From NCBI GenBank assembly GCA_964030475.1, contig CAXIPT010000010.1, positions 1,301,266 to 1,365,265 of the forward strand: a DNA stretch of 64,000 bases, written 5' to 3'. Each line of letters starts with the position of its first letter. Positions within the stretch are counted from its first letter, which is position 1. Both the position numbers and the translations under genes were made by a program. Source of the stretch: Tethya wilhelma. Lineage: Eukaryota > Porifera > Demospongiae > Tethyida > Tethyidae. The notes below the pieces were generated by a model. That model did no database searches, was not told where the DNA came from, and saw only the letters and a program-made list of their open reading frames with translations. Of the stretch, positions 34,347 to 45,733 are shown in pieces.

Positions 34347-34785
34347 AGTTGACCTTTGTCTAATTGTGACTGATTCTACTTCCTGTTAAAGAATTCCTGT
34401 GTTTGGAGAACTGAGCAGAGGCAATCTATGCATGCTCTCAAAATTAATATTAAAGGATCATGCAATTATTATTATTAATGCTTAAAATTATTAATAAGTA
34501 TTATTATGGCCATGTGCTGAAATTCACTATACAGTTGGCAGAATTGCAACACTGCTTATTTTCAACTCAGTTAATTTGCTACTTAATCATCAAATAAAAA
34601 AAAGTATGAACTAATCTATATACTATACAAACATAACATTCATCATTAAATTTTATGGCACACGGTTGCAATATAATATTCTTATCATGCATAGACTAGC
34701 TAGTAGTGGTTATAACAGTATTATATTGTACATTATATGATACTTAAGTTTATTGTGTAGGACTATAGCTACTATATAATAAAAT

Positions 34786-36091
34786 TTACTTAGTGTGTTC
34801 CATAACCACAGCTGCAGCAGGTCCATGATCACTGCTCTGACTCGAGCTCATGAACTTTGACACAGTCTGTGTTCGAATAGTCCTATAACAATGCTTCAAT
34901 TTGTCTTTGAGTTTTTTAAAATTAACAATAAAATAAAGATTGGGCAGAGGGAATAGGAATAGGAGACAAAGAGAAACCGTAACCAGTCCTGGCTGTGGCA
35001 GAGCGCGACTGAATTCCTCTCTTGAGCAAGGTGTACTAGGACCACTCTGTTCACACAAAAAGTACTGAAAGAGTTTTGTTGTCAGCTCATCCAGGCTTCT
35101 TGTTACAACGGTGATTTTTGTCAGTGCTAAACTAACAAAGAGTACATAGTAGCAGAGCACAACTAAAATCTTTCTTTCAGCTCTTCCTATACTGAGGACA
35201 TTTTTTGGGTGTTTTGCTTTGAAGATGCCATGATGCTAAATTTAATGCATATACATTTACATGATCTACAGCAGGATAATATTATTAAACATATCTTATC
35301 CATACCTTGTGTACTGCCCAGAAAGAAATAACCAGCAATGGCATACCAACGATCAAGATCAAATTAATTGGCAGAATTAGTGAATAATATGTAACTTGAG
35401 AGCTTGTTCCAAAACATACAACTGCAGGCAAAGTAATCAGCCCAAACCCCAATCTTCCATAGCCAGGCAAGAAAGGGTTTGACTCTCCAATCGAATCGTA
35501 TATCATTGAAGCAGCAATTGGAACCACAGGAAGGACTAGCCCAGCTACAACAGCTGTCAGATGAAGGTATCGATTTCGTCCATTCTGCTCAAATCTACGA
35601 GCACTGAATGGAAAATGAAGCTTCCAAAAGAACGTAACAACATACGATATCCACCATAGAGCTAGTTGTAGGAGACTGTAGTAGAATACCATACCTAGTA
35701 AATTATAATAATGGCCGTTATAACAATTGGATATTATTAGAGTGTATATACAGAATGTTATATCTAGCACATATCATTAGGATTTTAGGACTGTACAATG
35801 TTACAGTATTATTTAGTAGCACAATGTCATGCTAAGTACAGTAGAACCTCCAATAGTGATAGTGGACCTTCTGAGAGAGTTCCAAAAATTCCAATTCCCT
35901 ATTGTAGCAATACAAACAGAACCTCCGAGAAGAGGAGTCTGGATAACCTATCTACAAAGGACAAACAATAAACCGAATAAAAGTACCTGATATTATACAG
36001 TAAGGGGTTGCTGTTATCACAGCTTCCAATAGATCATGTGAGCTGCAGTAGAGGCCACTTCGATCAGTGTAGCTTATTAAAATTGTAGTCG
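34786..36091 (-). CDS. Frizzled-like 7TM protein, C-terminal half
   Basis: Three exons: 35987-36091 (phase 1 in and out; ...DRSGLYCSSQDLLEAV...PYCIISG), 35306-35694 (phase 1 to 0) and 34786-35235, stop TAA. The second holds FYYSLLQLALWWISYVVTFF, resembling the Frizzled TM3 (YYF..A..LWW....TWF), then LHLTAVVAGLVLPVVPIA and YSLILPINLILIVGMPLLV. The last exon has two more membrane helices with a Cys-containing loop (FLCEQSGPSTPCSRE) and a short tail ending AVVMEHTK. The Dishevelled-binding KTxxxW motif of true Frizzleds is absent. The extracellular CRD half lies at 46-48.6 kb on the same strand, beyond a block of plus-strand genes. Class F-type assignment is good for fold, uncertain for Wnt binding. 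Confidence 0.65.
35840..35985. repeat. Pogo/Tc-like terminal fragment
   Basis: The sequence acagtagaacctccaatagt and the following stretch (gttccaaaaattccaattccct...cagaacctccgagaagagga) recur near 47330-47420, with an inverted end at 47790-47805 (gaggctctactgta). CAGTAGAACCTC-type ends are common in pogo-like elements. It is inserted within otherwise duplicated sequence (compare 45427-45455). Confidence 0.5.
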
Positions 36092-36180
36092 CTATGAACA
36101 TGTATGTTATTGTAATAATAGTCGATTAGAAAGCACGTAAGAAAATAATAAATTGCACTGTGACATGCATGTGCATGCAN

Positions 36181-36300
36181 TTCATTCTCAAGGAATTCTT
36201 TCTCAGCTGGCATCTTGATACAATCTCATACACTTGTCATCAGTGCTCCGCGGTACAGCCAGGTCACATGATTCTATTAAAGTTGACCTTTGTCTAATTA
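36181..36300 (-). pseudogene. Truncated EF-hand 5' fragment
   Basis: Directly after an N at 36180, the sequence resumes with the first codons and upstream flank of the EF-hand genes (complement of MPAEKEFLEN and then the cacatgattctattaaagtt flank). Only the start of the gene is present. It marks a duplication or assembly junction. Confidence 0.7.
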
Positions 36301-36408
36301 TGACTGTGGAAGTTTTGTAGGCAATGCCCGCGTCACAACGCATCATCAGTGGTCACTTGTTGGGTAAGTCTCATGCAAGGCAAGGAGTCGGAACGTTACC
36401 TGTTTATG

Positions 36409-36577
36409 CTGAAGCCAAACCCAATTTCCTTTTTGAAAGGAAGTAGAGAACTAGAGATTAGAATCCATATTTCCTTTTTAAAGGAAGTATATAAAGACTT
36501 GAGATTAGAATGATTCTATAAATCTCTAGTTCTCTACTTCCTTTATAAAAGGAAATTGGGTTTTTGGCTTCAGCATC
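36409..36577. repeat. Long palindrome upstream of ECI1-like copy A
   Basis: Arms of about 50 bases (gctgaagccaaacccaattt... at 36409-36460 and its complement at about 36522-36577) flank a spacer that also contains a smaller aaaggaag / cttccttt symmetry. It ends about 40 bases before the start codon and is kept, with a shorter spacer, upstream of copy B (48796-48948). It would form a hairpin in the 5' leader RNA. Confidence 0.8.
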
Positions 36578-36615
36578 AGACAGAGGCTACGTTCACTCCT
36601 TAGTTTACTGAGAAG

Positions 36616-37455
36616 ATGAGACTTCACCTAAGTATCAGAAAGATGGTGCACTGTCCTGGCTCTCGAAAGATGAGTTCTCAGTCAATAAGTGTGACCAGAA
36701 AAGCTGTTGAGAATTGGACTGTTGCTGTGGTGAGTCTTAATCACCCCCCAGTGAACAGCTTCAACCTTCCTCTAGCATCTGAACTGACTTCTGTTCTCAG
36801 ACAAATAGAGGATTCTAAGCAAAATCAAGGCATTATCATTACTTCTTCTCTGTCAAAGACTTTTTCTGCTGGGCTTGACCTCAATGACCTTTACCAACAG
36901 CCAAAAGATCGACTGACTGAATTCTGGGACCACATCCAAAGCTTATGGATTCAGATCTACGCTTCAAGACTACCAACAGTTGCTGCTATAAATGGACACT
37001 GTCTGGCAGGCGGAACTCTCATTGCAACAGCGTGTGATTACAGAGTTGCACAAGAAGGTGATTACGGCATTGGTGTTACTGCTGCAAAGATAGGAGTGAT
37101 TGCTCCACCTTGGTTTTTGAAGACCCTCACACACCTAATGGGTCAGCGTCAGACTGAGCTAGCATTGCAGTGTGGGACGGTATTCACTCCAACTGATGCT
37201 AAGGCCATAGGATTGATTGACCAAGTTTGCCACTCTAGAGAACTTGAGAAAAAAAGCATTGAAGCAATCACTCCCTTTCTTGGTGTTTCTCAGGAATCAA
37301 GAGAAACTATGAAACAGTCATTGCGAGCAGAAATAGTAAACAGCTTTCTCGAGAATAGGAATAAGGACCGAAATGATTTCGTAGACTTTATTCTGAGGGA
37401 TTCTGTACAGAAGAACTTACACAACTTCATGCAAAAACTGAAAGGAAAAGTATAA
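36616..37455 (+). CDS. Enoyl-CoA delta-isomerase 1-like protein, copy A
   Basis: Single exon, 279 residues. The start MRLHLSIRKMVHCPGSRKM is basic and amphipathic, fitting a mitochondrial presequence. The crotonase fold is clear: SLNHPPVNSFNLPL, the CoA-binding strand GIIITSSLSKTFSAGLDLND, LWIQIYASRLPTVAAINGHC and LAGGTLIATACDYRVA, which gives the oxyanion-hole Gly-Gly. The FW...LW..LY..RLP..AAINGH.LAGG pattern matches ECI1, which shifts cis/trans-3 double bonds to trans-2 in beta-oxidation of unsaturated fatty acids in mitochondria. Where ECI1 has NET with the catalytic Glu, this protein has T-A-A (IGVTAAKIGVIAPPWF), so isomerase activity is doubtful. It is nearly identical to copy B at 48987; both sit between Frizzled-like sequence and a small exon. 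Confidence 0.9.
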   Translation: MRLHLSIRKMVHCPGSRKMSSQSISVTRKAVENWTVAVVSLNHPPVNSFNLPLASELTSVLRQIEDSKQNQGIIITSSLSKTFSAGLDLNDLYQQPKDRLTEFWDHIQSLWIQIYASRLPTVAAINGHCLAGGTLIATACDYRVAQEGDYGIGVTAAKIGVIAPPWFLKTLTHLMGQRQTELALQCGTVFTPTDAKAIGLIDQVCHSRELEKKSIEAITPFLGVSQESRETMKQSLRAEIVNSFLENRNKDRNDFVDFILRDSVQKNLHNFMQKLKGKV

Positions 37456-37951
37456 TCACTGGATATTGCCTCAGAGTCGAGAAAGATAGCTATAGTATAC
37501 TGTCAGTAAATTCCTGCCGGTTCGGTGCATGTCAATTCACGGATTACAAGCTCTATTGATCACAGTTACTGTAGTACAATGATGCATACAATTAAAATTT
37601 TTATTGATGTGAAATAATAGTGTTGCAATGGCTCTTTATCTGCCTAAGTAAAGTTGGTCTTATTGAGCCTGTGTAACAGTACAGCTAGATACTAGGTCAC
37701 GTGCATGCATACGTAATTAATTAAACAGGAAATAGAAACGTCACAATGCATCACTCCGCGGGAAGAAGCTCCAGTGTCCATATCACTGATTAATGTCTGT
37801 GAGAAGCTACAAGTTCTACTCTCAAAGGGTCAGTTTAAACTCATTTCTCTATAGCTTTTAGATACTGAGGTATAATTATAATCTGTTACATGATGTCATA
37901 ACTAACTAGTTTCAACCGACCCTTTATTTCTGACTATGACTGTCCCTGCAG

Positions 37952-38082
37952 CTTTGTTTTGGGAAGAATAGTGGCCACAGGTGCTGTATTTAAGATAATG
38001 CTGCATGTGACATCTGATCATGGGAAGTGGACTCATAGGATCGAGAAGCTAAGGTTTGGAGATATTGATCAAAACAGCAATT
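37952..38082 (+). CDS. Small duplicated exon, faintly ERGIC-like (copy A, cut by N)
   Basis: After an acceptor (CTGCAG) at 37951, an open frame reads FVLGRIVATGAVFKIML...HGKWTHRIEKLRFGDIDQNSN and runs into an N at 38083. In copy B (50328-50473) the exon continues to a GTAAGG donor. The pattern GxxxVxxxGxFxI...THRIxxLxFGD resembles a stretch of ERGIC/Erv41-Erv46 cargo receptors, but one exon is not enough to be sure. Past the N, the frame falls by chance into the giant receptor gene. Confidence 0.4.
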
Positions 38083-38083
38083 N

Positions 38084-39202
38084 TGTCAAACCAAACTTCT
38101 CATATACTAGTGCACTAAAATGTCCCAGCCTAAAAAGTGACACTACCTGCTTGACCCTATTGCAATATGCTGAACAACCAATGGGCTATTTCGCCTCAAA
38201 TGCCACATTATTTTTCTTACCAGGATATCATATGCTAGAAAATGAACTTATAGTTGGCAACACAGTGACACTGACAATTATTGGACAACAGAGTGGTTCT
38301 GAAACTAGTTTTGTTATAATAAGTTGTGGTGAGCATGGGAGATTCAACTTTCAAAGTATTGAGCAAGTTCAAATAAGTGGATTAAAGCTTTATGGGTGCA
38401 TGAATAACGATCTTGTTTTGGTGAACAAGTTTTCTTTGAATGATTGTAGCTTCTTTGGTGGTCTACATAATGGATCAAGTCTTACTTTGACGTCTGTCTT
38501 GGTGATTGAAATTTGTCATTGTGTTTTTTCTTTTAATGTTGTCAGTGAATTCCATGATCCTGTTAACAACATGGCGCCTTTGGTTGGTGGGGCACTAGTT
38601 GTCATTGATGGAAAGAATCTTATCATTTCAAGCAGCATTTTTTCTAACAACATGGTGAACACAAACACAGCAGCATATGGTGGGGCTATGTTTGTAGATA
38701 TGTTGTCTGACACAGATACCAATAAGATTTCTATTGAAATAGAAGATGGCTAGAGGATTTTATAAAAAATGACTTTTAAGGCTAGGGCTAGGACTAGGGG
38801 GGTTTATAAAAAAAATGACTTTTAGGGCTAGGGCTAGGGCTAGGGGATTTTATAAAAAATAACTTTTAAGGCTAGGGCTAGGACTAGGGGGGTTTATAAA
38901 AAAAATGACTTTTAGGGCTAGGGCTAGGGGATTTTATAAAAAAATGACTTTTAAGGCTAGGGCTAGGGGGATTTATAAAAATGACTTTTAAGGCTAGGGC
39001 TAGGGGGATTTTATAAAAATGACTTTTGAGGCTAGGGCTAGGGACAAGCCTAGGTTAGGTAGTTGCCATGACAACTCTTATAATAATCATATCAGCTCCT
39101 GACCTGATAAACCAGAATTATATAATATGTGAGTTTATTATAAACACTTTTTTCTGAAAAATAGATCAATTGGTTTGTGTGTGTAAATGTATAGATCGAG
39201 AA

Positions 39203-39250
<48 letters not shown>

Positions 39251-42200
39251 NATTAATTCTGGCTATGGTGGTGCTATAGCAGCAAGCAATTGTTCTGTTG
39301 TTTTAGTTGGATCTGAATTTACAAATAACTCTATAGGTCCACGTGGAACGATGGGAGGGAGTATATTCATTGTTGAGAGTCATTTAGTAGCTTGGAGTTG
39401 TATCTTTGATGGAAATTCTGTGCAGGGAAACCTATTAGCACAAGGTGGAGCGATAGCAACAGAAGGTGGTGAAATATTATTGACAAACTGTTCGTTTGTC
39501 AAAAATTTTGTCAGTGTGTCGTTGACTGCTAAGTATGAGGAGGAGGAGAGTGAATCAGGAATTAAGGCATATGGTGGTGCAATTTTAGGCATTAATTTTG
39601 ATACCATCATGATAGATACAAGTGTCTTTGTAATGAATCATGTGTTTGCAAGTCATGATGGAGCTGGTGGTGCAGTGCTAGCACGTGGTGTTAAAAGGCT
39701 CTCAATAACAAACAGCTTATTCCTGAAAAATGAAGTGATAGCAGAAAATAGCGGTATTGGCGGAGCAGTTCTTGCAACAGCAAAGTACAATAAAAACAGC
39801 AGTGCGAAGGTAATTTTGAATAATGTAACATTTACAAGAAACAGTCTTTATTCTAATTATGGAAATGGAGGTGGACTGGCAGCTATTGGTGGCCATGGAG
39901 TAATCACAATAGCTGGAGGCTCAATTATATTCACAAGCAACCGTGTACTTGGTGGGGATTATGGAGCAGGTGGAGGAATGTTTTTTAGCAGTGCCCAAAT
40001 TTATGCCTTCAATTGTACTTTTATTGATAACAATGCACTAGGAGAGAGTGGAAAAGGAGGAGCAATATCAATCACTGCAGAGAGTGAAGTATTACTGGTA
40101 AATGCTAGATTTACCAACAACACTTCCAATGGAAACTTAACAGCAGGTGGAGCGGTATTTGGCGAATCAATTATTTTACTAAGTGTTGAAGAGTGCACAC
40201 TACGAGGAAATAGTGCAATAGGATTCAACTCAAGTGGTGGTGCAATTTCAATTAATTTCCCCTTGTACGATTCCTTCCCAAATGGGGTGGTTTCAATACA
40301 AAACTGTAGTTTTCTTGAAAATGAAGTAAAATCTCATTACTATGGAGTGGGTGGTGCATTTATGATCAATATGATTAGAATTACTGTCAAAAATTCGTTG
40401 TTTGATGGTAACAGTGTGATTGGAAATATACTTGGTGGTGGTGGTGCAATGTATATAACCAGCAGTACCTTGACAATTGCTGCAAGTGAAATTTTTAATA
40501 ACTTTATTATGGTTGGTAATGGAGATGGTGGAGCATTATATTTGACTTATTCCAATATTTTTTTGAATGGTATAGTTTTTTCCAAAAACTTTCTTAGTAG
40601 TGAAAGACAATTTGAACAACAGGGAGGAGTAATTTTTGTTGAATCTGCCAATCTTACGAGCATCAACTCTCTTGAAATCGTCAAGAACCATCATGTCAAA
40701 ATAGTCAATGAAGGAATGGTATTTATTTTGCACAGCAATGTATATCTTTCTGGTACTACAACAATAATGAACAATAGTGGTTCATTGTTTGCTTTCTCTA
40801 GCAATGTGACCTTTCAAGGTGTTACAAACATTATGAATAATTCATTTGTTTATAACAATCCTCAAACGTTACAATCAGGAGGAGCTTTGACAGCATTTCA
40901 GAGTACTATCATTTTTACCGGCTGTGTCAATCTATTCTTCAACACAGCAAGTCAAGGAGGAGCAATCTTAGCATCAGAAAGCAAACTCTATACATACGCC
41001 AATCTCACTATTGCTCATAACACAGCTCTATCATCAGGAGGAGGCATCTATACTTATCAGAGTGAATTGAATTTTGAAGGCTGGACTCTTGTCAGTAACA
41101 ATACAGCATTTTCTGTTGGAGGTGGTATTGACGCCATTAGCTCAAGCATAAGAATAAGTAGTGGTACATTGAACTTTTCTAGTAACTTTGCTGAAGAAGG
41201 GGGAGGCTTACATTTAGAACAAAATTCAAAGATATACATCAACAAGAACAACTATGAATGTTTGTCAAAATTCTGTACTAAACCAGAGAATTGGATTCAG
41301 CTGGAGTTTTCAAGCAATTCAGCAAAACGTGGAGGAGCAATTTATGTTGATGATACAAATTCTGGAATATGCAAAATGTCAGCTAGACAACATCAAATAA
41401 CAACTCAAGAATGTTTCTTTCAAATATTAGCGCTGTATATGGGAGGATCTGTAGAAAAAAATCTAGTAAACATTTTCTTCACTAACAACAGTGCAACAAG
41501 AGCTGGTGGAACCATCTATGGTGGTCTCCTTGATCGATGCATTCTTAGTCCTCTTTCAGAACTTATAAAGATAATTCCATTTCACAATGATACTCTATAC
41601 ACAACTAGATTGGTGAATTACATCCTCAATGTTACAAATGTACAACCTCAAGACTTGCACTTGCCTTCAAAACTGTCATCCGATCCTGTTCGCGTTTGTT
41701 TTTGTCGTAGTAACCGACCAGACTGTAGTTACCATCCTCCAACAAAGTACGTCAAAAAAGGAGAAATGTTCTCTGTATCTCTTGTAGCTGTGGACCAATT
41801 CAACAACACAATGTCAAATACCAACATTCGTGCGAGTTTGTCACTAAATGCAACACTCGGTGAAGGTCAGTCTATACAAAGCACGAGTTCAAACGGCCAT
41901 TGTACCGATCTTCAATACAGTGTATTGTCTCCTAGAGATTCTGAGCAGCTAATTTTATTTGCTGAAGGACCATGCAGCGATCTTGGAATATCTGCTTCAT
42001 CTATTCTGGTTCAAATTGCTCCGTGTCCAATTGGATTTGAAGATATGGGTTTAAAGTGTGACTGTGATCCCATTCTTCGACCAGAGTATGTTGCTAACTG
42101 TTCGATCGATAAGGAAGCAGTGTTAAGAAGTGGAGATGTCTGGTTTGCACATGAAAACACCTCAGATTATGAAGGGTATGTTCTACACAAGCATTGTCCA

Positions 42201-43898
42201 TTTGACTATTGCCGTCATTCAACAGAATTGGTCTATGTGAATTTGAATATGGAGGATGGTTCAGATGCTCAGTGTGCCTTTAATCGCTCTGGTAGGCTCT
42301 GTGGATCTTGCAAAGAAAATCTTAGTGTTGCCTTAGGAAGTTCACGATGTATCCGTTGTTCCAACGCATGGATTTCTCTAGTCATTTTGTTTGCCATTGC
42401 TGGTATTGTACTAATGCTGATCCTGTTAATCCTCAATTTAACTGTGTTTATTGGAACAATCAATGGTCTTGTTTTCTACGCCAACATCATTGGTGGATTT
42501 CAATCGATATTTCTTCCATTTGATAAACCAAATGCAGCCACTGTGTTCATAGCATGGTTGAATCTAGATTTAGGCTTTGAAACTTGCTTCATTGACGGAA
42601 TGGATGACTATGCTAAAGTGTGGTTGCAAATTGCCTTTCCTCTCTACATTTTCTTTCTCGTCATAATGGTGATATTCATTGCTGAAAATTCAATAAGATT
42701 CACAAGACTCTTGAGGTTGACTAGCACAAATCCTATAGCACTCTTAGCCACTATGATCCTGCTATCGTATGCCAAATTCATTCGTATAATCATCGCAGCT
42801 TTCTCGTCAGCAACTCTGGACTACACTACAGACAGTTTCCAGAGAGTGGTCTGGTTGATTGATGGTAATTTACGTTATGGGGAAGGAAAGCATATACCCC
42901 TACTCGTTACGGCACTCATGATTCTCATTATAGGCCTGACATATACCCTTCTTGTGCTTTTATGGAGCTGTAGATGTCCAAAGTCAGCCAAAAAAGTGTA
43001 CACAAAAGCCAAAAGCTTGATGTGCCCACAATGCAATTGTAATTTTGAGTTTTCTTGGTTTAGAAGATTTAAGACAAGGCTTCACGGTTTCATTGAAGTT
43101 TATGAAGCACCATACACTCTAAAGCATCGCTACTGGACTGGGTTATTGCTATTGGTACGAATCGTTCTTTATGTATTTTCAGCGCTCAACATCATTGACG
43201 ATCCTCGCCTAAACCTCACCTTCATCATAATCACTGTGGGGGGTATCCAATTGTGGAGCAAACTATCGGGAAAGGTTTACAAGCGCTGGATCTACGATAC
43301 TTTAGAAAGTGCCTACTTCTTCAATCTTATAACGTTTGCACTCCTCACTATGTATTTCAGAGTGACTAACAGAAACCAAGCAGTACTTGCCTATACTTCC
43401 ATTGGCATTGCTTTCTTAACATTCTTAGCTACAGTTGTGTATCATATCTATAAATTCATCTACAAAACAGCATGTCGAAAACTCGAAGAAAGTGGTCGTG
43501 CCATCTCTTGCTTCCCATGGCATAATACAAACAAAACAGTTCCAATTCTATCAGACCATTCCAAATCAGATTCATCTACGGATGAGTTTTTTCAAAGTGG
43601 ATCTGTGATGGAAATCGACGGGAATCCTCCTTATGAGGACACACTCACAGACCAGGATCCAAATGAACAACTAACGATAGTGAGCATAGAAGACATACAG
43701 GAGTCGAAAATGGCACAAAGTAGTGATGAAAGTTACAATACACGTGATTACTCACGTTTTAATGGGCCAAGTGATGGAGAGGGAATATCGAGTGCAACTG
43801 ATGCTGTGCCAGTTCATACCGCACCAATTGCAAGTACTCAAAATACACGTGGAGATGAAACAGTAACTATCATTGAGTTAGCCAACTTTATTCAATGA
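38084..43898 (+). CDS. Giant beta-helix multipass receptor, copy 1 (interrupted)
   Basis: It begins right after an N with VKPNFSYTSALKCPSL, lacking the signal-peptide exon found in copy 2. The ectodomain is a chain of Pmp-type repeats (GGAI/GGAV...FxxN), expected to fold as a right-handed beta-helix, rich in N-glycosylation sites. At 38751 a stop (IEIEDG*) is followed by a TTAGGG-like minisatellite and a GT run with an N at 39251. The frame resumes at 39252 (INSGYGGAIAASNC) and stays open to 43898. About 180 residues present in copy 2 are missing. The C-terminal part is intact: a Cys-rich domain (CPIGFEDMGLKCDC...GRLCGSCKENL), about eight to nine membrane segments, a cytosolic Cys motif (CPQCNCNFEF) and an acidic tail with NPPYED and a repeated SSDE theme. 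Either a pseudogene or a misassembled intact gene. Confidence 0.75.
38752..39045. repeat. TTAGGG-like minisatellite
   Basis: About seven units of roughly 45 bases, each made of ttttataaaaaatgactttt followed by (a/g)gggctaggg(a/c)tagggg. The GCTAGGG/TTAGGGC runs resemble the telomere repeat TTAGGG. The array lies inside the ectodomain coding region of receptor copy 1 and replaces coding sequence kept in copy 2. Confidence 0.85.
39207..39250. repeat. (GT)n run ending at an N
   Basis: A pure GT run ends at N 39251, directly before coding sequence of receptor copy 1 resumes. It probably marks an unresolved assembly junction. Confidence 0.95.
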
Positions 43899-45456
43899 TA
43901 TGCTTAAAACATTTACACTTGCACTAGCTCATACAAACTTTACACACTCTTCCTTAGAATAATGATAGTACGGATAGATCATAAACCAGTACCAAACCAT
44001 AATTATGTGCAAAATTTATGTAGCTTAATGTGTATACAAATTGTCAATGCTATAGAGGAATTCTGGCTATAGAGTTATTATATAAAGCTTATAATAATAA
44101 ATGAATCATTTGCATGTGTACTCAAGAGTCAGTATAGAAAAAAAACAATATATTATTATAATAATAATATTATTGTTATAAAGTAAAACGTACATGACAC
44201 ATGAATGAATCCTTACCCACTGAGTCACTGACCAGGTAGCTAGAATTATTGTTGTATATAAACGATCTCCAAACCTTAACTTCTCGATCCTATGGGTACA
44301 CTTCCCATGATGTAACATGCAGTATTATATGTCCAAATACAGCTAGCACCCATGGCCACTGTCAGAGTCTTCCCAAAACAAAGCTGCAGGGACAGTCACA
44401 CAGCGAAATAAAGAGTCAATTGAAACTAGCTATAGTTATGACACATGCAACAGATTAAGGCAGGTCTCAATATTTAGGCACATGACTACTTTATTAAACC
44501 CAACTCTTGGCCAGCAGTCCAATTTAAGTTATTATTATATACCTGCATGCAAGCTTGTTATAGTATACTGCACTGCTTAGCCAACTGATAGGAATTAGAA
44601 TCAATAATGCAATAATATGCTTATTATACTTATAATATTATTATGGTATAATATTATAACGTGTGCATGATGTTGCCGAATGATGAGGGTTATGCACAAC
44701 AGTGTGCTCTGATCATGCTTTTGCATGGTCACTATTATACTTGGGCCGCTAGCTGACAAACATTGGCTTTGTGTGTGGGAGATTATAGAGGAAATAATTA
44801 TTAACAATTAACATGTTATCTCAATTAAAATTTTTGCAAGGTGAGCGTAATAATATGAAAACACAAATGTACTCATGCATGCAACCTTCAATGCACTCAT
44901 ACACGTATATCAGAGTAGAACATCACCACGATTGAGTCAGTACAACATTACAAGAATAAGGAAGAAAGTGCAGACTACCAAAACTAATCTAGGAGCTAGG
45001 TTCTCGAATGATTAAACAACTATACAGATGTATTATGTGAGTTGTTTCTGTGAACTTAATTGTGTATAGCGTATAGCATTAATTTTTTTTTTTTTGCTCA
45101 CTCATGTCTATCAACTCGAGTAATTGTGTATTCACACACACACACATACATAAACAGAAACCGCTTCATTTCCNTATTAAAAGAACTATGTCACTATAAA
45201 TAAGCGCTGATTTGTTACCATAATATGTTGACAAATGCGCAATACACGTATGTACACAGAGCTAGTATCCAGACGTGGTTCCAAGCATGATCGTGCTAGA
45301 AACTATAAGCAAAAAATGCACACAAATGCATGCATAATTAAAACGTCATAAAATGGCACACATTTTATTATTAGCAACAAACTGACAGTGCTTATTATAG
45401 TGACACACTTCCTTTAACACACTAGCTGTCATGCTAAGTATGTTGAAAGTATGTAC
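43899..45456. other. Non-coding region with decayed repeats
   Basis: Contains an inverted, degenerate copy of the small exon (about 44240-44400), a fragment of the fold-back family (44462-44590) and AT-rich filler. An N lies at 45174. From about 45427 homology to 35.83-36.18 kb begins. No intact gene is visible. Confidence 0.6.
44240..44400 (-). pseudogene. Third, decayed copy of the small exon
   Basis: The complement reads gtccctgcagctttgttttg ... gatcgagaagttaaggtttg, matching 37940-38065 and 50320-50440, with insertions and an early stop. It is in the opposite direction and non-functional. Confidence 0.65.
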
Positions 45457-45674
45457 CTGATATTATACAATAAGGGGTTGCTGTTGTCACAGCTTCCAGC
45501 AGATCCTGTGAACTGCAGTAGAGGCCACTTCGATCAGTATAGCTTATTAAAATTGTAGTTGCTATATAAACAGGCATTATATTATTATGTTGTTGTAGAG
45601 TCAGTTAGAAAGTAGTACTACGTAAGAAATGAATTGCACTGTGACATACATGCAGCTTCCTATCAGTGCTATAT

Positions 45675-45733
<59 letters not shown>

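Noticed and set aside
38752..39045. True telomere or chromosome end
   Set aside because: The TTAGGG words are embedded in longer 45-base units with unrelated sequence, and genes continue on both sides.
38084..43898. Bacterial (chlamydial) contamination or recent transfer of a Pmp gene
   Set aside because: The C-terminal multipass domain, the spliced signal exon in copy 2, and matching base composition with neighbours argue for an animal nuclear gene; Pmp-type repeats are also found in eukaryotes.
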